Assembly: GCF_003012815.1 (NCBI RefSeq)
Contig: NZ_PXYJ01000001.1
Coordinates: 744,001 to 808,000 of the forward strand
Direction of reading: 5' to 3'
Origin: Allosphingosinicella vermicomposti
Lineage (GTDB): Bacteria; Pseudomonadota; Alphaproteobacteria; Sphingomonadales; Sphingomonadaceae
Length of the DNA stretch: 64,000 bases
Shown: in pieces, positions 36,893-45,089 of the stretch
Layout of the letters: every line of letters begins with the position of its first letter
How positions within the stretch are numbered: position 1 is the stretch's first letter
Program-made: the position numbers and the translations under genes
Notes under the pieces: model-generated
Seen by the model: only the letters and a program-made list of their open reading frames with translations
Databases searched by the model: none
Told to the model about the DNA's origin: nothing

Positions 36893-36900
36893 AACGCCGG

Positions 36901-37338
<438 letters not shown>

Positions 37339-37371
37339 GAAAAAACACCTCCCCTGTTTGAAGGGAAGGTG
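37339..37371 (-). promoter_or_regulatory. Hairpin plus T-run overlapping the MAPEG ribosome-binding site
   Basis: Read on the minus strand, CACCTTCCC pairs with GGGAGGTG (one bulged base) across a 9-base loop, then six T residues run straight into the ATG. The right arm is also the Shine-Dalgarno sequence. The structure could terminate transcripts from the gene upstream, or hide the ribosome site. Confidence 0.6.
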
Positions 37372-37399
37372 CTTCAATCGTTACGGATATGCAACCTGT

Positions 37400-37479
37400 C
37401 GTCATCGCGAGCGAAGCAATCCATCGCCAGGCTGACCGCGAGATGGATTGCTTCGTCGCTGCGCTCCTCGCAATGACGA
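37400..37479. repeat. Intergenic palindromic repeat, 'gattgcttcg' family
   Basis: CGTCATCGCGAGCGAAGCAA and TTGCTTCGTCGCTGCGCTCC plus TCGCAATGACG make the arms. It lies between the MAPEG gene and the deoxyhypusine-synthase-like gene. Confidence 0.85.
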
Positions 37480-37485
37480 GGCTGG

Positions 37486-38541
37486 TTAGCCGAACATCTT
37501 GCCGAAGGCGCGCTTGGCGCGGGTTTTCCAGTGGCCGCGATGATAAGCGTCGGAGGCGAGGAGCGGGAGAACGCTCGTGGCTTCGGCGAAGACCATCTGT
37601 TCCAGCGCCGTGGAGACCTTGCCCCAGCTTGCGGCTTCCTGCAGCGTCGAGGAGGAGCAGGCGCCGTCGCGAACGTCCGCAACGGTGATTTGCACCGCGT
37701 ATTTGTGTACTTCGACATCCTCGTGGCCGAGGATTTCGGCGCAGACGACGGTGTCCTGCGTGAAGTTCTTCGGAACGCCGCCGCCGATCATGAGGAGGCC
37801 GGTGGTGCCTGCCTTGATCTTGAGGTCGGTCAGCTCGCGGAAGTCGGCGATGGCATCCAAGACCATATAGGGCTTGCCTTCCTTCATCCGGTCGACCTGG
37901 TGCTTGACGAGGCCGAAGCCCGCCGAGCTGTCGACGAAGGCCGGGCAGAAGATCGGCACGTCATGCTCGTAAGCGAGCTTGACGAGGCTGTTGTCCTTCT
38001 TGCCGTTTTCAACCAGCCACTTTCCCATCGCCTTGATGAACTCACGCGAGGAATAAGGGCGGGGTTCAAGGCTGTTGGCGATTTCGCCGATCGTGTGATC
38101 GGTGACCTGAAGCTGCTCTTCGTCGATATAAGTGTCGTAGATGCGGTCGATGTAGAGCGAACGCAGCGTATCGTCGTCAGGGATTTCCTGCGCCTGATAA
38201 TGTTTGTGGCCAAGGCCTTCGAAGAAATCCATATCGACGATGGTCGCACCGGTCGCGACGATCGCGTCGACCATGTTGTTGGCGACGAGATCGGCATAGA
38301 GATTCATGCAGCCGCCGGCCGAGGTCGAGCCCGCGATCACGAGGATCACCGAGCAATCCGGATCGGCGAGCATCTGATTGTAGATTTCCGTCGCACGGCC
38401 GAGATCGCGCGAGGTGAAGCTCATCTTCTTCATCGCATCGACGATGGGACGCGCGTCGAAGCTCTTGATGTCGATATGTTCGACTTCCTTCGACAGGAGT
38501 TCCGCCTTGCGGGTGTCGTTGATCGGGGTTTCGGTGTTCAT
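37486..38541 (-). CDS. Deoxyhypusine synthase-like protein, probable homospermidine-type synthase
   Basis: The 351-residue protein belongs to the deoxyhypusine synthase fold. NAD-binding segments VIAGSTSAGG, ATGATIVDMDFFEGLGHKHY and FCPAFVDSSAG are visible. The catalytic lysine is in the conserved EAASWGKVSTA (about residue 310), followed by VFAEATSVLPLL. Bacteria lack eIF5A, so the target is not hypusine; bacterial homologues transfer the aminobutyl group between polyamines, for example to give homospermidine. The adjacent ornithine decarboxylase, which makes putrescine, supports this. ATG 38541 is chosen. Family identity is firm; the exact product is inferred. Confidence 0.88.
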   Translation of the reverse strand: MNTETPINDTRKAELLSKEVEHIDIKSFDARPIVDAMKKMSFTSRDLGRATEIYNQMLADPDCSVILVIAGSTSAGGCMNLYADLVANNMVDAIVATGATIVDMDFFEGLGHKHYQAQEIPDDDTLRSLYIDRIYDTYIDEEQLQVTDHTIGEIANSLEPRPYSSREFIKAMGKWLVENGKKDNSLVKLAYEHDVPIFCPAFVDSSAGFGLVKHQVDRMKEGKPYMVLDAIADFRELTDLKIKAGTTGLLMIGGGVPKNFTQDTVVCAEILGHEDVEVHKYAVQITVADVRDGACSSSTLQEAASWGKVSTALEQMVFAEATSVLPLLASDAYHRGHWKTRAKRAFGKMFG

Positions 38542-38559
38542 CGTATGTCTCCAATGACC

Positions 38560-38633
38560 CGTCATTCCAGCGAACGCTGGAATCTCACTTCTTTAAAGGG
38601 AGAAGGGAGATACCGGCTTTCGCCGGAATGACG
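38560..38633. repeat. Intergenic palindromic repeat, 'cgtcattccggcgaaagccgg' family
   Basis: Arms CGTCATTCCAGCGAACGCTG and CCGGCTTTCGCCGGAATGAC. It sits between the two polyamine genes, both on the minus strand. Confidence 0.85.
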
Positions 38634-38653
38634 CCAAATATGTATGTTTGCCG

Positions 38654-39841
38654 TTACAGCTTCACGACGTTCGAGGCCGCCGGGCGTTCCTCTTGGGCGA
38701 GGTAGAGCGAGGCCATCGGCTCATCCTCCACGATCACCTTCAAATCCGATCCGAAGCCGTTGAAGGCCGTGCGCATCGCGCAGCCATAGGCGCCGAGCAT
38801 GCCGATCTCGATATAATCGCCCGCCTGAACGTCTGCGGGTAGCATGAACGGCCCGGTCATATGGTCGAGATCGTCGCAGGTCGGCCCGTAGAAGCTGAAC
38901 GCCATGTCCCGCGTGTCGGATGCGTCCTCGCGGACGAGCTTCACCGGGAAGCGCCAGCCGACATGGGCGGCATCGAACAGGGCGCCATAGGCACCGTCAT
39001 TGATGTACAGCTCGTCGCCCCGGCGCTTTTCGACGCGGACGAGGACGCTTGCATATTCGGCGCACAGGGCCCGGCCCGGCTCGCACCAGAGTTCCGCCGA
39101 ATAGGAAATCGGCAGGCTTTCGAAGGCCTTATGAATGACTTCGAAATAGGTTTCGAGCGGCGGGGGCTCCATGCCCGGATAGGTGGACGGGAAGCCGCCG
39201 CCGACATCGACGATGTCCACGGTGACCGCCGCCTCGACGATCGCCTGGCGCACGCGCTCCATCGCTTCGCCATAAGCGGCGGGCGTCATCGCCTGGCTGC
39301 CCACATGGAAGCAGATGCCGAGCGCGTCGGCGGCCTGACGGGTGGCCATGAGCAAAGCCTTCATCTCGTCCGGCTCCGCGCCGAACTTGGAAGCAAGGCT
39401 CAGCTTCGAATGATCGGAGGAGACGCGGATGCGAACGCAGAGATTGAGGTCTGTGGCGCCCTTCGTCGCGCGCACGATCTTTTCCAGCTCGTCCAGAGTG
39501 TCGAGCGAGAAGGTGCGCACGCCATGCGTGAAATAGGCTTCCTCGATCGCTTCCTCGGCCTTCACTGGGTGCATGAAGCACAGCGTCGCGTCCGGCAAAG
39601 TGCGCGCAAGCAGGCGCACTTCCGCGATGGAGGCGACGTCATAATGCGTAATTCCGCTATCCCACAGGATCTCAAGGAGCTCCGGAGTGGGGTTTGCCTT
39701 CACCGCATACATCGGCTTGCCCGGAAACTTCTCGACAAAGAAGCGGGCGGCACGCTGTGCGGCATGCGGACGAAGGAGCGTGACCGGCTGAACCGGCCGA
39801 TTAAGGGAAGCTAGCCCCAGCGCGCTATGATGCTTGTGCAA
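38654..39841 (-). CDS. Ornithine decarboxylase (eukaryotic-type, PLP barrel)
   Basis: The 395-residue fold-III decarboxylase makes putrescine from ornithine. The PLP lysine is in MYAVKANPTPELLEILWDSG (about 50), the phosphate loop is DVGGGFPSTYPG, and the active-site cysteine region is GPTCDDLDHM. WCEPGRALCAEY binds PLP. Lysine cannot be excluded as substrate. I choose a TTG start at 39841 because GGAGG lies nine bases before it on the minus strand and the protein then begins LHKHHSALG; the open frame upstream is not protein-like. The deoxyhypusine-synthase-like gene follows and probably uses the product. Confidence 0.88.
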   Translation of the reverse strand: MHKHHSALGLASLNRPVQPVTLLRPHAAQRAARFFVEKFPGKPMYAVKANPTPELLEILWDSGITHYDVASIAEVRLLARTLPDATLCFMHPVKAEEAIEEAYFTHGVRTFSLDTLDELEKIVRATKGATDLNLCVRIRVSSDHSKLSLASKFGAEPDEMKALLMATRQAADALGICFHVGSQAMTPAAYGEAMERVRQAIVEAAVTVDIVDVGGGFPSTYPGMEPPPLETYFEVIHKAFESLPISYSAELWCEPGRALCAEYASVLVRVEKRRGDELYINDGAYGALFDAAHVGWRFPVKLVREDASDTRDMAFSFYGPTCDDLDHMTGPFMLPADVQAGDYIEIGMLGAYGCAMRTAFNGFGSDLKVIVEDEPMASLYLAQEERPAASNVVKL

Positions 39842-40052
39842 TTCAAGGGACCTCCAGAGGCATTGTTGACGAAAATGCTGCCTTGCGGTTTGGAAGTCCC
39901 CATGGGGCAGCGGAGGGCGCGATATATGAGCGTCGTTTCGCCATGTAAAGGCCTGCGTTTTCCAGCGCTGCGCCAGCATGTTAGCTCAGGGAGGACGAGC
40001 GGTTTGTGACACTGCCGGTCCGTTTTGAGGCTGCGACGAGTCGAGGATGTTT

Positions 40053-41018
40053 ATGAGTCGATTTCCAACCAAGGAAGGCGTTCGCGCCGCCGCCGCCCGA
40101 ATTCGCGATCATGTCGTGAAGACGCCGCTCTTGCCGGTGGAAATCGGCGGTGTGACATCCTGGGTGAAGGCGGAGTGCCTGCAGACGGGCGGCAGTTTCA
40201 AGCTGCGTGGAGCGACGAATAGGCTGCTGCAGCTAAGCGCTGACGAGCGAAAGCGGGGCGTCGTCGCCTTTTCGTCCGGCAATCATGCGCAGGGCGTAGC
40301 GATCGCGGCCAAGCGGCTCGGAATACTGGCGACGATCGTCATGCCGTCGGACGCGCCTGCGGTGAAGGTCGCGGCGACGCGGGAGGCGGGCGCGGAGATC
40401 GTCTTTTACGACCGCGTGACGGAGAGCCGCGAGGAGATCGGCGCAAGGCTGGCGGCGGAGAAGGGGGCGACCCTGGTGCCGTCCTTCGACGATGTTGACA
40501 TTATCGAGGGGCAGGGGACGGCGGGCGTAGAGATAGCCGAGCAATTGGGCGGCATGCCGGACAAGGTGCTGGTCTGCTGCGGCGGTGGAGGCTTGTCGGC
40601 CGGTATCGCGCTTGCCTTGCCGGATGCCGAGATCGTGACCGTGGAGCCCGAAGGCTGGGACGATATGGCGCGATCCTTCGAAGCGGGCGAGCGGGTGCCG
40701 GTGCCGGACGATGCGCCCGCGACCCTGTGCGACGCGCTGCAGACGAAATTGGTGTCGCCGCTGACCTTCGGTGCGCTGCGCGATGCTGGCGCGACGGGCG
40801 TATCGGTGAGCGAGGAGGAGGTGCAGACCGCCATGGCCTTCGCCGCGCGGCACCTGCGGCTGGTCGTGGAGCCGGGCGGCGCGGTCGCGCTCGCGGCGGC
40901 TCTGGCCGGGAAGGCGGGAAGCCTCAGCGCCAGGAGCGTGATCCTGGTGTCGGGGGGTAATGTCGATTCCGCCCTTTATGCTGACATACTCACTTCTCAG
41001 GCCGTTCGTGCTGAGTAG
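40053..41018 (+). CDS. Threonine/serine dehydratase (PLP fold II), no regulatory domain
   Basis: The 321-residue enzyme deaminates threonine or serine. The PLP lysine lies in GGSFKLRGATNR (about 50), SSGNHAQGVAIAAKRLG is the substrate loop, and CCGGGGLSAGIAL binds the PLP phosphate. No ACT domain is present, so it is of the catabolic or serine-racemase-like short type and not feedback-regulated IlvA. GAGG ahead of ATG 40053 favours that start over ATG 40047. The last five codons and the stop come from the palindromic repeat at 41001-41118. Confidence 0.88.
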   Translation: MSRFPTKEGVRAAAARIRDHVVKTPLLPVEIGGVTSWVKAECLQTGGSFKLRGATNRLLQLSADERKRGVVAFSSGNHAQGVAIAAKRLGILATIVMPSDAPAVKVAATREAGAEIVFYDRVTESREEIGARLAAEKGATLVPSFDDVDIIEGQGTAGVEIAEQLGGMPDKVLVCCGGGGLSAGIALALPDAEIVTVEPEGWDDMARSFEAGERVPVPDDAPATLCDALQTKLVSPLTFGALRDAGATGVSVSEEEVQTAMAFAARHLRLVVEPGGAVALAAALAGKAGSLSARSVILVSGGNVDSALYADILTSQAVRAE

Positions 41019-41118
41019 GGACTGAGCGAAGTCGAAGGCCCGTATCGAAGCGTTCCCCAGCTTAGGCTCTTCGATACGCGTCTTCGGCTCCGCTCAGCCG
41101 CTACTCAGGGCGAACGGC
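41001..41118. repeat. 118-bp palindrome overlapping the end of the threonine dehydratase gene
   Basis: Arms of about 50 bp, GCCGTTCGTGCTGAGTAGGG... and ...CTACTCAGGGCGAACGGC, are inverted copies with a 13-18-base centre. The left arm supplies the final codons (AVRAE) and the TAG of the dehydratase gene. The end motif GCCGTTCG/CGAACGGC is shared with 41340-41404 and 43721-43800. Confidence 0.88.
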
Positions 41119-41154
41119 TTGTCTTGATTTCCATCATCATGCCAAAGGCAGGCC

Positions 41155-41334
41155 ATGAACAGCGGTATCGGAAACCTCGCCCTCTCCATCGGCATGCTCG
41201 CCGTCTTCGCACTTGGCGCTGGCGGCATGTGGCTGATCGCGAAGAAGCGCGACGTGAAGCGCGGGGTGCTGATGCTGATCGCCGGTGCGGTGATCCTCGG
41301 CAACGTGCTGATCTGGACGATGCCCATAACTTGA
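41155..41334 (+). CDS. Small two-helix membrane protein
   Basis: A 59-residue frame starts MNSGIGNLALSIGMLAVFAL and ends VILGNVLIWTMPIT. Two hydrophobic segments (about 5-25 and 38-56) are joined by the basic turn AKKRDVKRG, a typical positive-inside hairpin. Codon use is like its neighbours. It lies between two palindromic repeats. Small proteins of this kind occur widely in sphingomonads, but I know no function. Confidence 0.65.
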   Translation: MNSGIGNLALSIGMLAVFALGAGGMWLIAKKRDVKRGVLMLIAGAVILGNVLIWTMPIT

Positions 41335-41339
41335 GACCC

Positions 41340-41404
41340 CAAGCCGTTCGTGTCGAGCGTAGTCGAGACACGCTTCTCGACTACGCTCGAAGCGAACGGC
41401 TTGG
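41340..41404. repeat. Palindromic element, 'ccgttcg-tcgagcg-agtcgaga' family (intergenic copy)
   Basis: CCGTTCGTGTCGAGCGTAGT plus CGAGA pairs with TCTCGACTACGCTCGAAGCG plus AACGG across a 5-base loop. A copy with a longer loop is in frame in the second cysteine desulfurase gene (43721-43800). Confidence 0.9.
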
Positions 41405-41418
41405 AGAGGGAAAGAAAA

Positions 41419-42075
41419 TCAGCGGATCGGGCAGCTCGGATCGAGGCGGAAGTCGAGATAGTCGTCCACCGACTTCATCAGCTCCGGCATCTCATTCTGG
41501 AAGAAATGGTTGGCGCCCGGGATCGTGTCGTGCGCGATGGTGATGTGGCGCTGGGTGCGAAGCTTGTCGACGAGCTTTTGCACCGCGATCGGCGTCACCA
41601 CCTCATCCTCTTCGCCCTGGATGATGATGCCCGATGACGGGCAGGGCGCGAGGAAGGTGAAATCATACATGTTGGCGGGCGGCGCGATCGAGATGAAGCC
41701 GCGCACTTCCGGGCGGCGCATCAGAAGCTGCATGCCGATCCATGCACCGAAGCTGAAGCCCGCGACCCAGGTCTGTTCGGCTTCCGGATGGATGGATTGC
41801 ACCCAATCGAGCGCGGAGGCGGCGTCCGACAATTCGCCGATGCCATTGTCGAACACGCCCTGGCTCTTGCCGACCCCGCGGAAGTTGAAGCGCAGGACCG
41901 CGAAGCCCCGGCGCACGAACGTCTTGTAGAGCGCCTGAACGATGGCATTGTTCATCGTGCCGCCGCTGTGCGGATGGGGATGAAGGATCATCGCCACCGG
42001 CGCGCGCGGACGCGGAGCGGGCTGGAAACGGCCTTCGAGACGGCCTTCGGGGCCAGGAAAAATAACTTCGGGCAT
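41419..42075 (-). CDS. Alpha/beta hydrolase
   Basis: The 218-residue protein has HPHPHSGGTMNNAIVQALYK near the N-terminus (oxyanion region), the nucleophile elbow GFSFGAW (GxSxG) at about residue 105, an Asp in QGEEDEVV and His in GANHFF, giving a full catalytic triad. It resembles the family often found beside cysteine desulfurase/suf genes in alphaproteobacteria; the substrate is unknown. It is divergent from the desulfurase genes across a gap that holds the MITE-like element. Confidence 0.85.
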   Translation of the reverse strand: MPEVIFPGPEGRLEGRFQPAPRPRAPVAMILHPHPHSGGTMNNAIVQALYKTFVRRGFAVLRFNFRGVGKSQGVFDNGIGELSDAASALDWVQSIHPEAEQTWVAGFSFGAWIGMQLLMRRPEVRGFISIAPPANMYDFTFLAPCPSSGIIIQGEEDEVVTPIAVQKLVDKLRTQRHITIAHDTIPGANHFFQNEMPELMKSVDDYLDFRLDPSCPIR

Positions 42076-42169
42076 TGCACCTCGGCACGGGTTGCAAGAA
42101 TAAGGGCGCGGCCCGGCTGGGCCACGGTTCGCGCGCTCCTATATATGGAGAGAGGGCGACTTAGCAATC

Positions 42170-42440
42170 TGGGCCTGTATTCGGCGATGAGGTGCACCGT
42201 GACGGGTTGGCATTTGGCGGTTGGCAAGGAGAGAGGAACGGAGCGATGCTTTTGCATCGTGACCGACGAACGACGCCGCCAAACGGCAAAGGACGGCCCG
42301 CCGCTCCGCAGTCGTCCGGAGGCGGCTTTTGGCGGCGTCGATCGCCTTGTTCTGGCGGTTAGCCCGCCCTTCGGCTCTCTCCTGCCCAAAAGCCGTCTCC
42401 GGACGATCCCGGTACACCTCATCGCCGAATACAGGCCCTA
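42170..42440. mobile_element. MITE-like element with 28-bp terminal inverted repeats
   Basis: GGGCCTGTATTCGGCGATGA plus GGTGCACC (from 42171) is matched in inverse at 42411-42438 with one mismatch. Inside, a second pair of inverted arms (GTCGTCCGGAGGCGGCTTTT near 42312 and AAAAGCCGTCTCCGGACGAT near 42388) and a hairpin CGATGCTTTTGCATCG (about 42244) are nested. No transposase frame is present. Target-site duplications are not evident. The right end is 10 bases from the GTG of the cysteine desulfurase and provides part of its upstream region. Confidence 0.75.
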
Positions 42441-42449
42441 GGAGCAAGA

Positions 42450-43538
42450 GTGGCTGACGACCGTATCTATCTGGACCATGCCGCAACGACGCCGATGCGG
42501 CCGGAAGCCAAGGCAGCAATGGCGGCGGCGATGGACATCTGGGCCAATCCGAGTTCGCCTCATGCCGAAGGCCGAGCGGCCAAGGCGGCGCTGCAAGATG
42601 CGCGAGCACGGATCAAGGCGGCGCTCGGCTGGGAGGGGGAGGTGATCTTCACCTCCTGCGCGAGCGAGGGGCTGGCGCTTGCGCTGCGCCGACGCGAGCG
42701 GGTCGTCACTTCCCCGGTTGAGCATGATGCGGTGTTAAGGTTGACGCCGAAGGCTGAGCGATTGAACGTGGACTCCCGAGGTGTCGTGCTCCTGCGAAAG
42801 CAGGAGTCCAGCGGTTCGGGCGGGGAAACTGGGCTCCTGCGTTCGCAGGAGCACAATGAGCTTTACGTGGTTCAGCACGCCAATAACGAAACTGGCGTGA
42901 TTCAGCCGCTGGACGAGATCGCAGCGGTGATACGCGGCACGGGCGGACTCCTTCTCGCTGATTGCGCGCAGACTGCGGGGAAATTGCCTCTCCCAAAGGC
43001 CGACATGATCGTTCTGTCCGCTCACAAACTTGGCGGTCCGCCGGGTGTCGGGGCCCTGCTGGTCCGTGAATATGGCCTCGTCGATGCGGTTGGGGGTCAG
43101 GAGCATGGCTATCGGCCGGGAACGGAGAATGTGCCGGGGATCCTCGCCATGGCCGCCGCGCTGGAGGCGCGCAAGGATTGGCTAGAAGAAGCGGCGCGGC
43201 TGCGCGCGGCGCTTGATGAGCGGGTCGTTGAAGCAGGCGGCGTTGTGATCGCTGCGGATGCCCCGCGCATCCCCACTATCGGCGCGTATCGCATGCCGGG
43301 CGTGCCCGCGCTGGCGCAGCTTATTCAGCTCGATGCGGCGGGTATTTCGGTGTCGGCGGGCAGCGCCTGCTCGTCTGGTAGCTTGAAGCCCAGCCGCGTT
43401 CTCTTGGCTATGGGCATGAGTGAGGAAACGGCGCGGGAGGTGGTGCGGGTGAGTTTCGGGTGGTCGACCACGGAAGCGGACGTGCTGCGCTTTGCAGAAG
43501 CCTGGGCCGAAATGGCGGCGCGGAAACGAGCGGCATGA
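42450..43538 (+). CDS. Cysteine desulfurase-family aminotransferase V with in-frame palindrome
   Basis: The 362-residue PLP enzyme is of the NifS/IscS class and takes sulfur from cysteine. It shows IYLDHAATTPMRPEA, HANNETGVIQPLDEIAAV, the PLP lysine in LSAHKLGGPPGVGALL and the sulfur-carrying cysteine in SAGSACSSGSLKPSRVL. Between the conserved EHDAVL segment and LYVVQHANNETG lies GVVLLRKQESSGSGGETGLL plus RSQEHN, encoded by a 69-bp palindromic element. The frame is preserved. Start GTG 42450 follows AGGAGCAAG. It overlaps the next gene (ATGA). It may be an active partner or a specialised copy of the second desulfurase. Confidence 0.88.
   Translation: MADDRIYLDHAATTPMRPEAKAAMAAAMDIWANPSSPHAEGRAAKAALQDARARIKAALGWEGEVIFTSCASEGLALALRRRERVVTSPVEHDAVLRLTPKAERLNVDSRGVVLLRKQESSGSGGETGLLRSQEHNELYVVQHANNETGVIQPLDEIAAVIRGTGGLLLADCAQTAGKLPLPKADMIVLSAHKLGGPPGVGALLVREYGLVDAVGGQEHGYRPGTENVPGILAMAAALEARKDWLEEAARLRAALDERVVEAGGVVIAADAPRIPTIGAYRMPGVPALAQLIQLDAAGISVSAGSACSSGSLKPSRVLLAMGMSEETAREVVRVSFGWSTTEADVLRFAEAWAEMAARKRAA
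42786..42854. repeat. 69-bp palindromic element in frame inside a cysteine desulfurase gene
   Basis: Ends GTGCTCCTGCGAA and TTCGCAGGAGCAC are perfect 13-bp inverses; inner hairpins CTCCTGCGAAAGCAGGAG and CTCCTGCGTTCGCAGGAG. Length is 23 codons. The same element, also 69 bp, is intergenic at 36824-36892. Confidence 0.92.
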
Positions 43539-44755
43539 AGGCGCCCATCTATCTCGATTACCAGGCGACGACCCCGGTTGCGCCGGAAGTCGCGGCAGCG
43601 ATGCGGCCGTGGATCGAGACCCAGTTTGGCAATCCACATTCGCCGCACCGGCTTGGGCGGGAAGCGGCCGCCGTGATCGAAGTGGCGCGGGAGCGGATCG
43701 TACAGGCGCTCCTCCTTCCTTCCGTTCGCTTCGAGCGAAGTCGAGAAGTGCTTGCCCCAGACTCCGAACCACGGTTCTCGACTGCGCTCGAACCGAACGG
43801 CAATGGGGCAGGGGGAAAGTTGTACTTTACTTCTGGGGCGACCGAGGCAGCGAATTGGGCACTTAAAGGCGTTGCGGCGCGCCTCCCCAAAGGAAAGCGC
43901 AAGATCGTTACCTTGGCCACCGAACATGCGTGCGTACTCGACACCGTAGCCTGGCTCGGAGGGCAGGGATTTGAAATCGATATCCTTCCGGTCGGGCCGG
44001 ATGGCCTTGTCGACCTCGATCTCGCGGCCGATCGCATCGACGACCGTACCGGCCTCGTCGCGGCGATGCTGGTCAACAATGAGATTGGCGTTATTCAGCC
44101 ACTTTCTGAGCTTGCTGCTCTAGCGCACGAAAAAGGCGCAATTTTCTTCTGTGATGCGGTCCAAGGTTTCGGCCGAGTGCCGGTGCCGGTCGAAGCCTGC
44201 GACATGATCGCATTGTCCGCCCATAAGGTACATGGGCCGAAGGGCATTGGCGCCTTGTGGGTGCGCGATGGCGTTGTGCTGGAGCCGCTGCTTCATGGCG
44301 GCGGGCAGGAAGGGGGCACCCGCTCCGGCACCCTTTCGCCAGCGCTTTGCGTGGGTTTTGGTGAGGCGGCGCGGCTGCTGGCTGAACGCGCGGAGGAAGA
44401 TCATGCGCATCTCGAAAGGCTTTGGAAACTTGCCTGGCAACGGTTGGACAATCAATGGATTTTGAATGGATCGGCCGATGCGCGTTATCACGGCAATCTC
44501 AACATCCTGATGCCCGGCGTGGACAGCGCCCGCCTCATTTCGGATGTGCGCGATGTCGCCTTTTCCGCAGGGTCGGCCTGCGCAAGCGGATCGGGGCGGC
44601 CAAGCCATGTTCTCTCCGCACTCGGCCTCACCGATCGCGAAGCGCGGGCGAGTATCCGCATCGGCTTTGGCCGCTACACGACGGAGGAAGACTTGCTTCA
44701 CGCCCTCGATCTCATCATGGCCGCCGCGCGGCGCCAGAGGCAGTTCGCGGCATGA
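43535..44755 (+). CDS. Cysteine desulfurase (IscS/NifS type) with in-frame palindrome
   Basis: The 406-residue enzyme begins MKAPIYLDYQATTPVAPEVA. GKLYFTSGATEAANWALKG, HACVLDTV, VNNEIGVIQPLSEL, the PLP lysine in LSAHKVHGPKGIGALW and the active cysteine in FSAGSACASGSGRPSHVLSA are all present. About 27 residues (PSVRFERSREVLAPDSEPRF and following STALEPNG) are inserted between VQALL and GGKLYFTSGATE, and are encoded by a palindromic repeat. Without the insert the length would be the usual 375-380 residues. The operon continues with a ferredoxin, suggesting a simple iron-sulfur module without IscU or HscAB here. Confidence 0.92.
   Translation: MKAPIYLDYQATTPVAPEVAAAMRPWIETQFGNPHSPHRLGREAAAVIEVARERIVQALLLPSVRFERSREVLAPDSEPRFSTALEPNGNGAGGKLYFTSGATEAANWALKGVAARLPKGKRKIVTLATEHACVLDTVAWLGGQGFEIDILPVGPDGLVDLDLAADRIDDRTGLVAAMLVNNEIGVIQPLSELAALAHEKGAIFFCDAVQGFGRVPVPVEACDMIALSAHKVHGPKGIGALWVRDGVVLEPLLHGGGQEGGTRSGTLSPALCVGFGEAARLLAERAEEDHAHLERLWKLAWQRLDNQWILNGSADARYHGNLNILMPGVDSARLISDVRDVAFSAGSACASGSGRPSHVLSALGLTDREARASIRIGFGRYTTEEDLLHALDLIMAAARRQRQFAA
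43721..43800. repeat. Palindromic element in frame inside the second cysteine desulfurase gene
   Basis: Arms CCGTTCGCTTCGAGCGAAGT plus CGAGAA and TTCTCGACTGCGCTCGAACC plus GAACGG are inverses with two mismatches in 26. The loop is 28 bases. The arms match those of the intergenic copy at 41340-41404. Confidence 0.92.
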
Positions 44756-45087
44756 CCATCGTGCGTTTCCTCTCGGCCAATGGAGATGTGCTGAGCGAGG
44801 TCGAGGCCGCGCCCGGCGCGCGCCTGCTCGATGTTGCGCAGGCGGATGGTCAGCCGCTGGAAGGCACATGCGAGGGTCAGATGGCCTGCTCCACTTGCCA
44901 CGTCATCCTGGAGGCAGAAGATTTTGCGAAGCTGCCGCGCGCCAGCGAGGAGGAAGAGGATATGCTCGACCTCGCCATGCACGCAACGCGCACCTCGCGC
45001 CTGTCCTGCCAGATCTGGCTCACCGAGGAGATGGAAAGCATCTCCGTTCGTGTGCCGCCCGGCGCCCATAATATGCAGGGGCGTTGA
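44752..45087 (+). CDS. fdx: [2Fe-2S] ferredoxin, ISC/adrenodoxin type
   Basis: The 111-residue protein has the vertebrate-type cluster ligands in CEGQMACSTC and a fourth cysteine in RLSCQIW, with EEEEDMLDLA between, as in ISC ferredoxins that deliver electrons to cysteine desulfurase/scaffold assembly. The start ATG overlaps the desulfurase stop (ATGA), so the three genes form one translationally coupled operon. Confidence 0.93.
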   Translation: MTIVRFLSANGDVLSEVEAAPGARLLDVAQADGQPLEGTCEGQMACSTCHVILEAEDFAKLPRASEEEEDMLDLAMHATRTSRLSCQIWLTEEMESISVRVPPGAHNMQGR

Positions 45088-45089
45088 TC

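Noticed and set aside
42780-42870. Frameshift or assembly error suspected in the first cysteine desulfurase
   Set aside because: The frame stays open and both conserved flanks are in the same frame; the odd residues coincide exactly with a 69-bp palindrome (23 codons).
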